A stretch of 64,000 nt of DNA from Streblospio benedicti (Eukaryota; Annelida; Polychaeta; Spionida; Spionidae): contig CM032666.1 in NCBI GenBank assembly GCA_019095985.1, positions 13,514,516 to 13,578,515 on the forward strand. The letters run 5' to 3'. The notes under the pieces are model-generated. The model searched no databases. It was not told where the DNA came from and worked only from the letters and a program-made list of their open reading frames with translations. The position numbers were made by a program, and so were the translations under genes. Each line of letters starts with the position of its first letter. Position 1 is the first letter of the stretch. Positions 33,606-45,800 of this stretch are shown piece by piece.

Positions 33606-33976
33606 TCAAGCCGTCGTATTCACTCTCTTTGTTGACGTCGTCGCCGCGGTAACCATGATATCCGGGTGCATGCTCTCCTGCTGCTGCTGCTTCTCATTCT
33701 GGCCACCAGACGGCGCCACATTACCAGGCATCCTCAATCCGCCGTCCTTCGTCTGGTTGATCTCGGTCTCCTTATCGAGGATGCTGACGAGGGGCAGCAG
33801 TGGCGCCGTCGACGCCTCCACGGTGGGCGCCGCGGTGCCAGCGGGTTGCTCGGACGCCAGGCAGCCGTAGAACCAGCTGCCGAGGATGGCCTTGTAGCTG
33901 TTGTAGGGAGCGGCCGGGCCCCACTCCGTGCCCGAGTCCTCCAGGTCGTCGTGTGACAGCAGCATGCGCGACCTCA
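33606..33976 (-). CDS. CREB3L: CREB3L last exon: luminal tail with S1P-type site and stop
   Basis: The exon follows a good acceptor (TATTTTGCAG) and encodes the ER-lumen part of the protein. It opens with MRSRMLLSHDDLEDSGTEWG. The R-S-R-x-L-L motif sits just after the membrane segment, where CREB3L1/L2 are cut by Site-1 protease (VRSRNLL in human CREB3L2), and is followed by an acidic patch as in the family. The tail is alanine/proline/threonine- and glutamine-rich and ends KRVNTTA, very close to the RRVNTTF end of human CREB3L2. The stop is TGA at 33608-33606. The split first codon completes the A left by the preceding exon. This exon is markedly GC-richer than the surrounding DNA, so antisense open frames across it are shadows. 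Confidence 0.93.
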
Positions 33977-35000
33977 CTGCAAAATAGGGAGGGGGGGAAG
34001 GTTATTTGCGTCAAATACACTAGAAACTTGTGGGTTTTTTTTTCAAATTTTAGGAATGAGATACTAGCCAATATTCAAGATAATCAACTGATATGTATTA
34101 AAAATGGAAATGAAACTATCCTCGAATAACAGAAAATTTAACATAATTGACCGTAAAATGTTAGAAATATCCATATATTAACATTTGGTCATAATCTTTT
34201 AGACATGATTAGTTCAAATCATGTCTAAAACATGTATTCCAACACGATGAACACCAGCAAGGATATAGATGTATCTATATTTAGGTTTTATTCATATCTG
34301 ATTGATATAGAATTCGTCTTTTGAACATTTTTATGACAGTACGTCCAAAGCGTTGACTATGATTTCTCATAAATGTGTTAAAAAGCTTACTGAAAAAATT
34401 AATCAAAATACGTTTGTGTTCCTTATTCGATAATAAAATCACCCATAAGAATCACAAGACGTACAACAAAGATTATTTCCTAAAAATGTATAGTTGCTTT
34501 GATCAGATTCATGAGTTTTGAGACATAAAATTTTCATTCAGTTTTCAGACGGAATGAAAATCTGAGCGAATTAGATTACAGGAAAAAAATGAAATGGTAC
34601 AGAAATATAATTGAAAAACAAAATCCTCCTTAGATGAAACCAACTGTATCCCAAAAATCAACATGCAAAAAACCAAAGCATATTATCAAATATCAAAATT
34701 TGCGAGCAACGTTTTGGAAAGTTTAAACAAGACACTAACCTCTGACTACTTTCTGGTAGAAATTCTTTTCCATCGACTCGATTGTTTACCAGTATGTATG
34801 TGATACTCTCTTAGTTACTAACAACTACCAGAACTTACCAAATTGCACCATCATTGCATCTTCTCGTAGAAGAACCAGGCCCATGACACGCGTCTAATTC
34901 AAGCACAACATCCCCATGGCAGGAAGATACATTCCACTAAATCCTCATGATCACAAAGACCTTTGACATTGACCTCTGACCTTGCAACAACCGTACTCAC
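33977..35000 (-). other. CREB3L intron
   Basis: About 1.0 kb, from GTGAGTACGG to TTTTGCAG on the minus strand. It contains a perfect 14-bp-arm hairpin (34197-34230); nothing else recognised. Confidence 0.85.
34197..34230. repeat. Perfect hairpin, 14-bp arms, 6-base loop
   Basis: TTTTAGACATGATT and its exact reverse complement flank AGTTCA. It is too short for a microRNA precursor and AT-rich. Confidence 0.85.
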
Positions 35001-35250
35001 TGTTGGGAGTGGAGTAGTCGTTACTGGGGTCCTTGAGGGCCGGCCCCTGGGGCAGGTTCCCTCCGCCTCCGGCTCCTCCCAGTCCGTTAGGGAGACTCCC
35101 TCCGGCATCGCCGCCTGCAGCCTCTGCTCCTGGGTATGGCATGGGCCCGACCACGGGGAGGGGCAGGGGACTGACACTGCCGTAGTGGCCAATGCTCAGA
35201 GAAGTAGGAGACCAAGAACCGAGGAAGACGGCGAAACACATGACCAGCAC
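35001..35250 (-). CDS. CREB3L: CREB3L exon: transmembrane segment and luminal linker
   Basis: 250 nt, phase 0 in and phase 1 out. It begins VLVMCFAVFLGSWSPTSL. Together with the GTCLM that ends the previous exon this makes the single hydrophobic membrane anchor (GTCLM-VLVMCFAVFLGSW; human CREB3L2 has GTCLMVVVLCFAVAFGSF). The anchor holds the factor in the ER and is the substrate for Site-2 protease after Site-1 cleavage. A proline- and glycine-rich luminal stretch follows, ending DPSNDYSTPN before a GTGAGT donor. On the minus strand a 15-base C run (G run at 35356-35370) and AT repeats lie in the upstream intron close to the acceptor GGTTTCAG. Confidence 0.93.
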
Positions 35251-37691
35251 CTGAAACCACGACGACGACTTGTTTGACGTCTGCTTGGACAATCGTCACC
35301 TGCTTGTGTTTGGTTTTTTTTTTCTTTTCTTTTTAATATATATATATTTTTTTTAGGGGGGGGGGGGGGGCTGTACTTTCAGGCGCCTTCTGCCAGTACA
35401 GAAATGATTAACTAGCAGAAATGTCAGATGAGATTTCCAACAGATATTTGCATGGATTGAAGTGTTACGCAAGATTCTTATTTGTATTTTATAGACATTT
35501 CTAGAACTATCTAGATTTTGAAGATGAATTTGATATTTTTTCATAAACTTCCAGTAATTTGGGTTTCTGTCATGTGATATTCATATCCAGGTTCTACAGT
35601 GTTGCGGGTGGAATTGATGGTTAAATTCCACCCTACTCATAGACTGTCTCAGGGATTCATTGAGTTGACTGTGTAATAACAGAAATATCGACGGTTCCGT
35701 AGTAAAGGATAAACAGAGGAAGTAAAAGGCCAGGAACTATCGTATTCTTTGTTTACTCAATATATGGCTCAATTTCAACATGTTCATAATAAAGCAAGGG
35801 AATTGCCGAACATGTACAATTCATTACTTTTTTTACTCAATCTTTTTAAGAGATTCAGGTCCAAAATGTTTCAACCTAAAGTTTTTTTCTTTATCAATAT
35901 GGATTGTTTATCCTCGGGCAGATCTTTTGAAATCGATCACCATTCTTCACATATTGGCATTTACCCTATGTACCAAATAGTTCATGACTTTCTTTACGGA
36001 GTCCATTTGCTAACAAACAATCCCTTTCTATTTTCACTGAGCTTATTCTATAGATTGTATAGACACCCTGGATAGAAATATATGCCTATTGGTCTATAAT
36101 TTTACAAGGTCTAAATATTTGATTTACGATTTACTTCCATACAAAGTCTGCAGGTGACTTTTGTCTCGTTAATAATGAAACATGTTAACCAACAAGAATA
36201 GTCCAAAATGTCTGATATTAGTTAGTAGACGTTATTAACATTATCATCATATATAAAAATGCTGTAAACACAACATAATTTATAAATCTTATCCAACAAG
36301 CCACAAAGCAGAACGTTAACGGACATTTCAGTTTTGTCTTGCTGGGAAAAAGTTTCACTTGAACATTTATGGTAGGAGCTGTCGGCAAAGGCAAGCAATT
36401 TATACCACTCAGCATTCACATAGAAGCTCGATGTCTATATAATAGCCCTTTCGGGTCCTTAGAGAGAATGGGTCTTTACAGAAACATGTATGATGTACAA
36501 CACAAGAAAATCCAATGTGTAGACTTTTTCCAATGAGCTTTTCAGTGAATGTTCATGATATGCTAGCCTGGGCCTTGTCACATCTATAAGCTAAAGCGTG
36601 CAAACTATTGGAACCCATAACCTTTTGTTTAGTTATTTGTTTCGACAATGGATTTTGAGTCACAACATTAGATGCTTCTTTCATTCAATCAAATCTTAGA
36701 GCATTGAACATTCGCTCAACTGTAAAAGAAGTACCTTTGCTATAATGCAAAAAAACAACCAAACAATGTTTCTTACCCAAACATTTAAAACCATTTTTTT
36801 CCCAAGGATCTATATAGAGATGTTATTTTGAAAGGCCTAAAAGTTTAAGCGTACCCGCAAGAATAATGTCGTGATTGTTGTTTAGATGAAATTTTTCATA
36901 AAAAAGGCAAAATTTTAATGTTCTTTTGTTTCTTTTTTTTTCTATCAAATGGGCAAAATTCATATAAAAAAATATTTCCTAATAACTTCAAAAGGAAAAA
37001 TTTTGTTTTCAAACAAGTCTAATAATGGTAGACACAGAACAATTTAAGCTCAGAATCACCGCCAATTTTGAGTGGAGATTATAATAAATGCCAAATACAA
37101 AATGTCAATTGACGCAATAATGTAATACGCCTGGTAATTTGAGGTGATCTACATTGTCTGCCATGCAAATTTCAAGGCAATAAAATGGTCCATGAAATGC
37201 GTCAAATGAAACTACATCCTCAGATATGTGCATCATTTAAAAAAGATCACTGGTTCAGTGTGTTTCAAAGTATTCTTTCCATACATTTAGGACTGAATTT
37301 CCAAATGATACATTTAGTAGATAAAAATATAATCTCATAGAACGTTCATTTGAATTTCATCAGCATCTGAGCTAAATATCAGCAGTATATACTATATAAC
37401 AGCAATCACGTGTAACTAAAAGATATTGTACACAGCGTCATGAGTAAAGTGTCAAGTGTTTGTATACGGAGTCAAAAAAAGCTCACTGCGCCTTCCAATG
37501 ATAAGTTCATGGTTGGAAATTACTTTTAATAACATTGATTTTTCTATAAAAAGAAACAAAAACAATCAAAATTCCCCCCCAAAAAATAATTCTGACTTCC
37601 TTTGTAGCACTTTCTTGGGGGAACAGATACAAAACACTTAGATATCATAAGCTTCGTAACTAATACACAGGCACTTGCAATGGACACTCAC
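35251..37691 (-). other. CREB3L intron
   Basis: About 2.4 kb of AT-rich DNA. It contains a 15-base G run (35356-35370) next to an AT repeat, which could stall polymerases or form a G-quadruplex. No other feature recognised. Confidence 0.85.
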
Positions 37692-37854
37692 CATAAGACA
37701 GGTGCCTGTGGCTGAGCCTCCCGGAGAGCCAGGTCGTAATGACCTCACGGCTGCTTGTAGTTTCTGCAGCTGGGATAACAAGGACTGGTTACTTGACTGG
37801 AGTGTGTCGACTTTTTTGCGAAGGTCACCGTTTTCTTGTGAGTACGCTTCCACT
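37692..37854 (-). CDS. CREB3L: CREB3L exon: leucine zipper
   Basis: 163 nt. It continues the bZIP helix with VEAYSQENGDLRKKVDTLQS, SNQSLLSQLQKLQAA and so on, giving the heptad leucines that mediate dimerisation. The order ENxxLRKKVxxLxxxNxxLLxQLQKLQ is the CREB3L1/L2 zipper signature. It ends GSATGTCLM at a GTGAGT donor, entering the membrane anchor. The split lysine codon joins AA from the previous exon to A here. The acceptor is TTTATCTTTCCAG. Confidence 0.94.
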
Positions 37855-38861
37855 CTGGAAAGATAAAGAAAAAAATTAATTAAAGTAAAATAATATGTGA
37901 ATATGCTTCTTAAAGACACACGAGCTATTACGGATAACGTAAAATGTTTGCAAAGCCGAACAAACGAAAAATATCACTTGGCAGATGTGAAAATGAATAC
38001 CTGACCCAGCATAAGAAGTAAAGGAGGGTGTTTTACTTAAATATATGAGAAAAAGATCATTGCAATACCAAACCAAGTACAAAACGCATAATACTTATCA
38101 AATTATCTTACATTACAAGTCGAGTATAACAAAGTAAAATATAACGAGCGATGACGTCTGACTTTGTTAAATATGACATAATTGGAGTACTGGGGTAGTG
38201 GATTTACATTTAGAAAAAAATATTGTAGAATTTGCCTTATACATTATTATTTTTACTTAACTATACAGATTTCCTAAACAGATAAAAAAAACTTCCTTAA
38301 ATAACGCTCTTAATTATTGATTAATTAATTACTATAAATCTATTTGTTTACTTATGCCTATATGTTTGATTACCTGTGCACATGTGCATTGCTTGAAGGT
38401 GCAAATTTGTCAGTGTACTGTTATCTTTGAAGTTAAATAACTTGCTTAAAGTCCTGTGACCCCTTGATTATCTTTGATCCATATGTTAGGTGGTTGGTAC
38501 TGTACACTGTGTGATATTTTCATTAAAAAAATCAATGATTGATATCTTTTAATTCACACGTTAGAACCATAGTCAGGTTTTTTTGTACAGCTAAGAAAAA
38601 AACGTAGAATATTTTAGCTGTTATATTGATTATATATACATAAACTTTTACAATAATTTTTCATTGTGTGCCCTGGATGCTGCTAGGGAATATATTTATG
38701 GAAACAAAATCAACAAAAATAACGTCACAATTATAACAAACAAATATAAACATGCAGTAAGCATTTCTATGAATGGAAATTAGAAACTTAATATTGTATA
38801 GTTTTTGATATTAGACAGAGTTTATTAAAAATGATCTAATTTACAAAATCTTATTACTTAC
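37855..38861 (-). other. CREB3L intron
   Basis: About 1.0 kb, AT-rich, nothing recognised inside. Confidence 0.85.
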
Positions 38862-38920
38862 TTTCTTTCTAGCGTTTCTAAATATTCTTTCTTTTTCCGT
38901 CTGCTTTCTTGTGCTGATAT
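38862..38920 (-). CDS. CREB3L: CREB3L exon: bZIP basic region
   Basis: A 59-nt exon encoding ISAQESRRKKKEYLETLERK (the last codon is split). With the preceding KIKNK it forms the DNA-contacting basic region of CREB3-family bZIPs, which binds CRE/UPRE-type sites. The acceptor is unusually strong, with a run of about 14 T before CCAG, and the donor is GTAAGT. The sequence is nearly identical to vertebrate CREB3L1/L2 over these 20 residues. Confidence 0.95.
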
Positions 38921-41900
38921 CTGGAAAAAAAAAAAAAAGTTTAGCCAAAGGAAAGGAATAAAATTCATATATACGATAAGTGGTCAAAGATTTGTGGATT
39001 ATAACATAAAACAGCTATCCATGATTCAAGATTGTTAATATTGAAATTTGTACATTTTCTACATGAAATAATAATAAAAACAAAATATGGTATTAAATGA
39101 TAATGGATCTTCAACCACACCCAATAGCAATGTGTTCCATGTTAAAAAATAAACAAATATATTTGGGTGAAGATTTTCTTCGTCATCATTTATACCATAG
39201 GCTTAAAAATTTGATAATTCGCACTGCACTTCAAATTATTGGAAACATTTTCACTGAGACTTGCCATGTGCATGATAATAGCCTGTGATCAGAACATTCC
39301 ACAAGTTACTCAAACTCCGAAAAATCAGCCTCAATCTATTATCATTGTGTCCTTATCGGACATTATCAACAGTTAAGATGTTATTATCATCTGGAAAACT
39401 TTTCGAACACATGTTCTAAATGCTTAAATTGCTAAGCATGAGTGAAATGTTGTCAGAGCACATCCGATATGTAAATTTCAAGTTTGTGGGGGGTACGTAA
39501 AAAGTTGTGATCACTTGCTCTAATGATTGCGTTGTTTAGTGATTTTTCGTCTAATGTTTCTTATCAAGATCAGCAAATGTCAATATGTTTGGCAGAAACT
39601 AAATATTAAAAAACTTGAATGCTCCGTAAAGCAGCGAATTTATAATGGGTTAGACTCGTAGTACGTTATCAAGATCAACTTGAGGTGAAGATTGCGGAGT
39701 ATATAAAATGTTACAAGTACTAACAAATATCTCGCAGACGGTTCGTCTTGAATGACAATGAATGAACTGAATGGCATAAAATCGAAGATTAAATGGAATG
39801 TATACAACCATGTAGACATCATAAGATCAATCATTAATATTTTAACAGATTAGTTATTATGATCTCTTATGTTACATTGACAAATTGTAATCAAAATGAC
39901 GTAGGGGTGACAATATTTCTAATAATTCTAGGAACAGCTCTATACAATCTTTATTTTAGATTCTAATATTATAGAATTTGTAACACAGATTAATAGCTAA
40001 GACCATAGTGCAATAAATCTAAGAGTTTAAACGTATCATAATTGCATCAACTGAATATGCTTTCTTGCTGGCAGGCACATAGCTAATTATTATGACAACT
40101 TATAACCTTAAAAGTACATTTTCAGGAAATTATTTTGTGCTAAACGTATTCATTTGCATTATCATTTTTCACATCTCGCTAGCATTAGGTCATGGGGTGA
40201 CTAATTATGAACTTATCTATCGGACCAAAACTACGTCTCTCCGAGCACTCACAAGCCCGATACCACATGTATTACCTACAACCACATAACCACATCCATA
40301 ATGTAATGAATTATTTCAGTATTTTCACAAAGATATCATACAACTTTATAACAACAAAAAATATTTTAGAGAAGTTCTCTTACAACCTGACCACCTCGAA
40401 AAAGGAGACAGCTCAAATGCAGGTGGTTGCTAAGTTCAAGTTTTATCAGCCTCTGCCAAGCAAAGTGTGCCACCAGCAAGCTGTATGCAGGTGCCTGTTG
40501 TAGCTCTATCGCCTGAGGCTACAAACTCATCATCTGACTCTATAATTACAACACGGCTAATGTCATACACACCTCTATAGTGTGTTTCATTGCTCGAGAA
40601 AACTTCTTTACAAAAAATTCATCCAAATAAGGTATATATTATTTTTTATCTATATTAGTAGTCGGACTTTTTACAAAACAGGTTATGAACTGATTTCTTT
40701 GGTCACAAATAGTTTCCGACATTTTCTGAGTTCATATACAACATGTGTTGTAAAATTTATATTTGTTGACAGTCAGACATTTCACAAAACTGGTTGAAAA
40801 CTAGTCAGGAAATAAAACTACATTAACTTGGGTAAAAAAAAATTTAAAGAGAAACTTGAGTCGAACTGCTGCATTAACAGCATTTTACGTAGTACTAGTA
40901 GTACTCCATTCATGAAATAACACAAACTAGGAGTTAACACCTTCACAAACAAACTCAAAAAAATGCCGTATTATTTCGTCAATCAATATTTGCTAATAAA
41001 AAAACCATGTTTGCCCACACAAACAGGACACAGCATACGATTATTGCGATCACATGGCTCCCTGAGAAAAGGGGGCCTGGGTATGGGCAGGTGGGCGGAG
41101 CCTAGTGAGAACTGACCAGGTGCTCTCAGTAAACAAACAACTATCAGACCTGCCAAATACTCAAGACCTACATTAGCATTGGATGGATATAACTTTTAAC
41201 ATTGAAAATAAACTTATTAGTATAATCGAACTTCATACAATGTATTCAGTTTCCATTCTTTTTCTAAATCATTTCTCACAGATACATGTACTTTCAATTC
41301 AAGTAGAGCCAAAAACTAATACTAAAGTGATAGTTCAGAAAAACCTTATAATATATGGATGGGGTCATTTCTTTGGTCATTTCTTTCGAATTGGGACTAT
41401 ATTTTGCTGTGTGTCTACAACCTTTTCACATTAGTTCTATCTTTAGGCCATAAAACTAGATAACTGTGCGTATCTGAATGCATGACTACCATTGCTTTAA
41501 TGAATAATGACCATAATGAATCTCACTATAGTAATAGCTTGACCAAGCATACCCACAGATATGCATAGTTGGTCTTATTAGTAGAAAGGAAAAAAGTAAA
41601 TGCTTTTGTACACAAAAGAACGCTTCAAAAGTCTTATTTATTTCAGAGACTTTAAATAGATTTTATTAAATGAAATATTGCACTGTATGATTTATATGTT
41701 CTTATTTTTAGTCAATTACGATACGGACGGGTAGAAATAGCTCAGGCTGTATTTCATTCACCGCGCAGTGAAATAGTCAATAACATATGATGTTATAGCC
41801 GTATTTATAAGTTACAGGAAGTGTACAGACTTGTACCATTAAAAGATTTAATCTTCCTTAATCGTTAATCTCTGCACATGTACCAATTCATGTACACTAT

Positions 41901-41933
41901 AACTGAACATTTGATCCACTTTTTTGTATATTT

Positions 41934-41974
<41 letters not shown>

Positions 41975-42723
41975 AAAAAAATATGTATGTGTATTTATTC
42001 TCTATCAATTCTAATTATTCAGAACAGCGTTAAATGTTGATTTTAACATGAATTTCAAATCCATGTATTCAGAAACAGAAATAAGTGCCTAGATTCTGGT
42101 AAGATTGAGGTGCCTAGATGAATGCGAACTTACAAAACTTATAAATACACAAAAATTCTCTGTATCCTGGTACAATAACCAAATTTCAAAGTATACAGTA
42201 AACAAAACGTTCAGGAGATTAACACGTGCCAACACAAGAGAAGGAATGAAAACATCCTGTTTCTCAAAAAACAACAGGTCTCAACAACTTCCTGGTTCTA
42301 TCCACTGGCAGCATGGACTACATTTCATTGGCAACTGCTTATTTTGGCAGGTTTTTCATCTTTAAGACTGATGTTTAGTTAAGTTTTAGAGAATAAAGAG
42401 GTAAATATTTCTGTCTCATCCAAAAAGAAAAGGACACCATGGTTAGAATAAACTAACTCAGAGACCTCATTGACGGCGATTCTCTCATCACAACTTTCCA
42501 ATATCAGATATTGGACTAAATTTAAATGTTTATCACATATTCTCTAATGGATTCACCCAAAGATATATTTGTATATTTTTAACATGGAACACTTTGCTAT
42601 AGGGTTGGTTGAAAATCCATTCTCATTACTTTTTTTTTAATTTTTCTGATTTCATGAAGCAAATGTACAATATTCTCAAACTTTTCTCATTGCATTGGCG
42701 AAATTGTGAAACCACCATCTTAC
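38921..42723 (-). other. CREB3L intron
   Basis: About 3.8 kb. It contains a (TG)n microsatellite at 41938-41971 and a short GC-richer patch near 41050-41110 with a GGGCGG box and CAGGTG E-box. No exon or transposon domain recognised. Confidence 0.8.
41938..41971. repeat. (TG)17 microsatellite
   Basis: Uninterrupted TG dinucleotides followed by an A run; likely polymorphic. Confidence 0.97.
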
Positions 42724-42867
42724 CTTGTTCTTGATCTTTCGTCGGATCTTCTTCAGGTTCTTTTCCTCCTGCTTGGTGAGGGGCAGCTTGGCTGGAATGG
42801 GGTAGCCCTCTGAGATTAATGTGCGTTTCTCTTCTTCCGTCAAAACCAGCACACCTGACGTGGGGAT
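42724..42867 (-). CDS. CREB3L: CREB3L exon: CREB3-family block before the bZIP
   Basis: 144 nt, phase 0 at both ends, 48 residues starting [18 protein letters not shown]. It carries the family hallmark [22 protein letters not shown], found directly upstream of the basic region in CREB3L1/L2/L3 and CrebA, and ends in [10 protein letters not shown], the start of the basic region. This block separates CREB3L proteins from other bZIPs. Acceptor CCTCCACAG, donor GTAAGA. It is the single best identifier of the gene in this window. Confidence 0.96.
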
Positions 42868-45800
42868 CTGTGGAGGAAAGCAACAAAAACATGAAAATCC
42901 GCTGTTTCTGAAGGGAAAATGACAATGAGCCAAAACAAATACATGGAAAGGTAAAAGGGAAAGGAAGTTGGCACTATAGAAGCTATGGTCCAAGATACGT
43001 TGCTGAAATCATCAGAAAAAAAAACATGGTTCAGTTAAGATACATTTTAAATGCTGCGTGATACTTTTAAAACTTTTATTTTAGGGAAAGATCACTCAAT
43101 GCTTAGCAACAGACACAGGCAGTGTTATGATAGAGAAAAATCACTGCAGACAGGTAGGTGGTCATACAAGACAGGTGGTTATTTCATTGATTAATGTATT
43201 GCTATGAGTAATACTCATTATGGAAAGCCGCTACTCAAGCACGCGGTCATTACTAAATGGACTTAGCTCAGCACATGGTATTGGTTTGCACCATTGATCT
43301 CATTGATGGACAAAACTTTCATAAATTGAAAACCCTCCTGAGTCAGATGCTCTTAAGTAACCGAGATCATTTAGACATAACTTGCAATATCGTTAGATGC
43401 TATCATGACTGACATGGTGTATATAGCAAATAACGTCATCATAATTACAGACGTAGTCAGTTGTGGTGGTTTTGCTGTAAGTGTGCAGACGACATACAGA
43501 CATATGTTTGCTTGTATATACCAGCAACAATCACGTGCTGCCAAATGTGTGGATTACATGTGCCTATGACAGGTTTTACTTGTCATAATATCTCATTAGT
43601 GAGTCTTCATTTTTTCTCTACGGTAATCTGATCTGCATGTACAGTCGAACCTGTTCAGCTTGAAAAGGTCACAAATGAACATTTTGAGTAATCAACTGGC
43701 TATTTGCTTTATCAGACTGTTGTCAGACTTCGTGCTAAACAGGTCTTACTGTAAAGACAGTTGATGCATCAATGTGATGAAGACACATCTCAAGTCACAT
43801 CGATATTGACATGAAGTCATTTGATAAATTTGCATATTTCATCATTCAAGAGTCTGTTTGAAGTTTAGAAAGTCTGATGCAATATTCATATGCCAACTAA
43901 CTTTTTCATAGTTGATAGTGTCAAAATCACTCGGATAAAATGTTGAGTACATTCATGTAAAAGCTACATGGGCTTTTAGATGACATTACAACTGCATAAA
44001 AAGTGTCATTTGATGTTAATAATGCTGTCCATGCAGCCATATGGTCAAAACACACGAAATATGATAAAAGAACATGAGTAATTGTCATTTGCATGTTTAT
44101 CATAAATTTGATAAGCTACACCATTGTTTGATACTAGTTTCCCAAACAGGTGAAATGCATAGATAACAAGTCTAAACCTTAATGGTATTTGTACAAAATA
44201 TACATACAATTTATCATTTAAAGCACATGGATACTTCCATGAGTTAGCCTTATGTTCTATACCGTTCATTTATGAATGAATAACTGTGTGAAAACTAGTA
44301 ATAGAATTTTTCATTTAATAATGTACACTTTATCGATTTTGAAAGCAGATCTTTCGGTCAAATAAATTGAACAAGGACAGAAGTCAAAAGTTGACAAAAA
44401 TCTATCACAACATACCCAACATAGTGGACAAAAGTGAGCAAGTCTTTTACTTTTCAAATGTTCGATTCTAAAACATAGCTTTGTTTCAAACTTTCCTTGA
44501 ATTTCAAAGTAAATCTAAAAGATATTCATGGCTTTCAAAAACCATGTGACTACACACAAGTTTTGTACAACGTGCTCCATAGCAATGTATATAAACTTGG
44601 TTATTTTCGATATAATTTTCTGATAAACTACAACGCGTTTGTGCGAGGAATCAATCGTGTATAGAAATGTCTTCTGCTCCAAGTGTACGTCTGCTCAAAA
44701 TCAATACCTCTATATAGGAATGTTACTTATTAAAATCTTTACCACTCTAGAAATACAAATGCAGTGCAACTTTCCTAACAGGAACTACAATCTGAAGACC
44801 TCTGTTCAGAAAGAAAGAGTGAGAAAAGAGCAGCTTTTCTAAAGAACTATGTTGATAAAAGAGACGAGACTATGAGAGAAAAGTTTTTTATTTGTTGAAT
44901 TGAAAACATGAAGTGCAGGTGAGATTGAATCATTTCTGTACATTATATGTACGCCTGATATTGATCAATATGTAACAGCTGCCAAGTATCAATACATACT
45001 CAATAAATGCTGAGTAGGCGCATATTCAACACTGACGCTATTACATCAGAAAAAGTAGTTCCTACGTCACACAATTCAGCTTGCAACCTTTGATATTTGG
45101 GTCGTGTTGTTTCAAAATAAGTGAAAAATGTTTTAACACTGTCACATAACAAATTTAATCTTTCTATTTCCAAAATACTATGTGATTGCTATTAAATATA
45201 AGCTTTAAAAATATTGTGAATTGTATTAAAGATTATCTATGAAATCTCTTGCCAAATCTTCTACATTGTAGTTGGCAACAGCTAAACCAGACCACGTGTT
45301 TGCCATGTGCTTTCTCCAAGTTACATACAAAGGCCTTAAAGGTGTTTTTCGTCCGTGACGAACTATATCCTGCTTTATCAAGTGACGTCTGGATCTAAAC
45401 TAAAAGTCATGACATATTAGGGATCACGACAATCATTATAATTTTGACGTAAACTTAACACCTCCCAAAATTTCACTGTTACTTCCATCCTAAAACATGA
45501 CTTTAAAAAACACAAGAAAGGGCTCATTACTACTTTATCACAAATTCCATGTTTTTGATTGAACATGTATTTAATTTGTATTTGGTAAGTCATTGAGTAC
45601 ATAAATAGTGAGCATGAAATGTCAATGACGAATATCAAAAAACTACTAAATACTTAAGCTTGTGTGACCTTTATTTCAAAGTAGACGTTTTTACCCTCGC
45701 TTCTAGACATGATGACCATTAATGGTCAAGTGACATTCATGTTAGCGTGGGACATAAGTAAATATGTTGCTCCTAATTGACTATTCCATTGATTTCAACC

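Noticed and set aside
33655-34129. Several plus-strand open frames opposite the last CREB3L exon
   Set aside because: They exist because the coding exon is GC-rich; the sequences are antisense shadows of the minus-strand protein.
34197-34230. Intronic hairpin as a microRNA precursor
   Set aside because: Arms of 14 bp are far too short for a Drosha or mirtron substrate.
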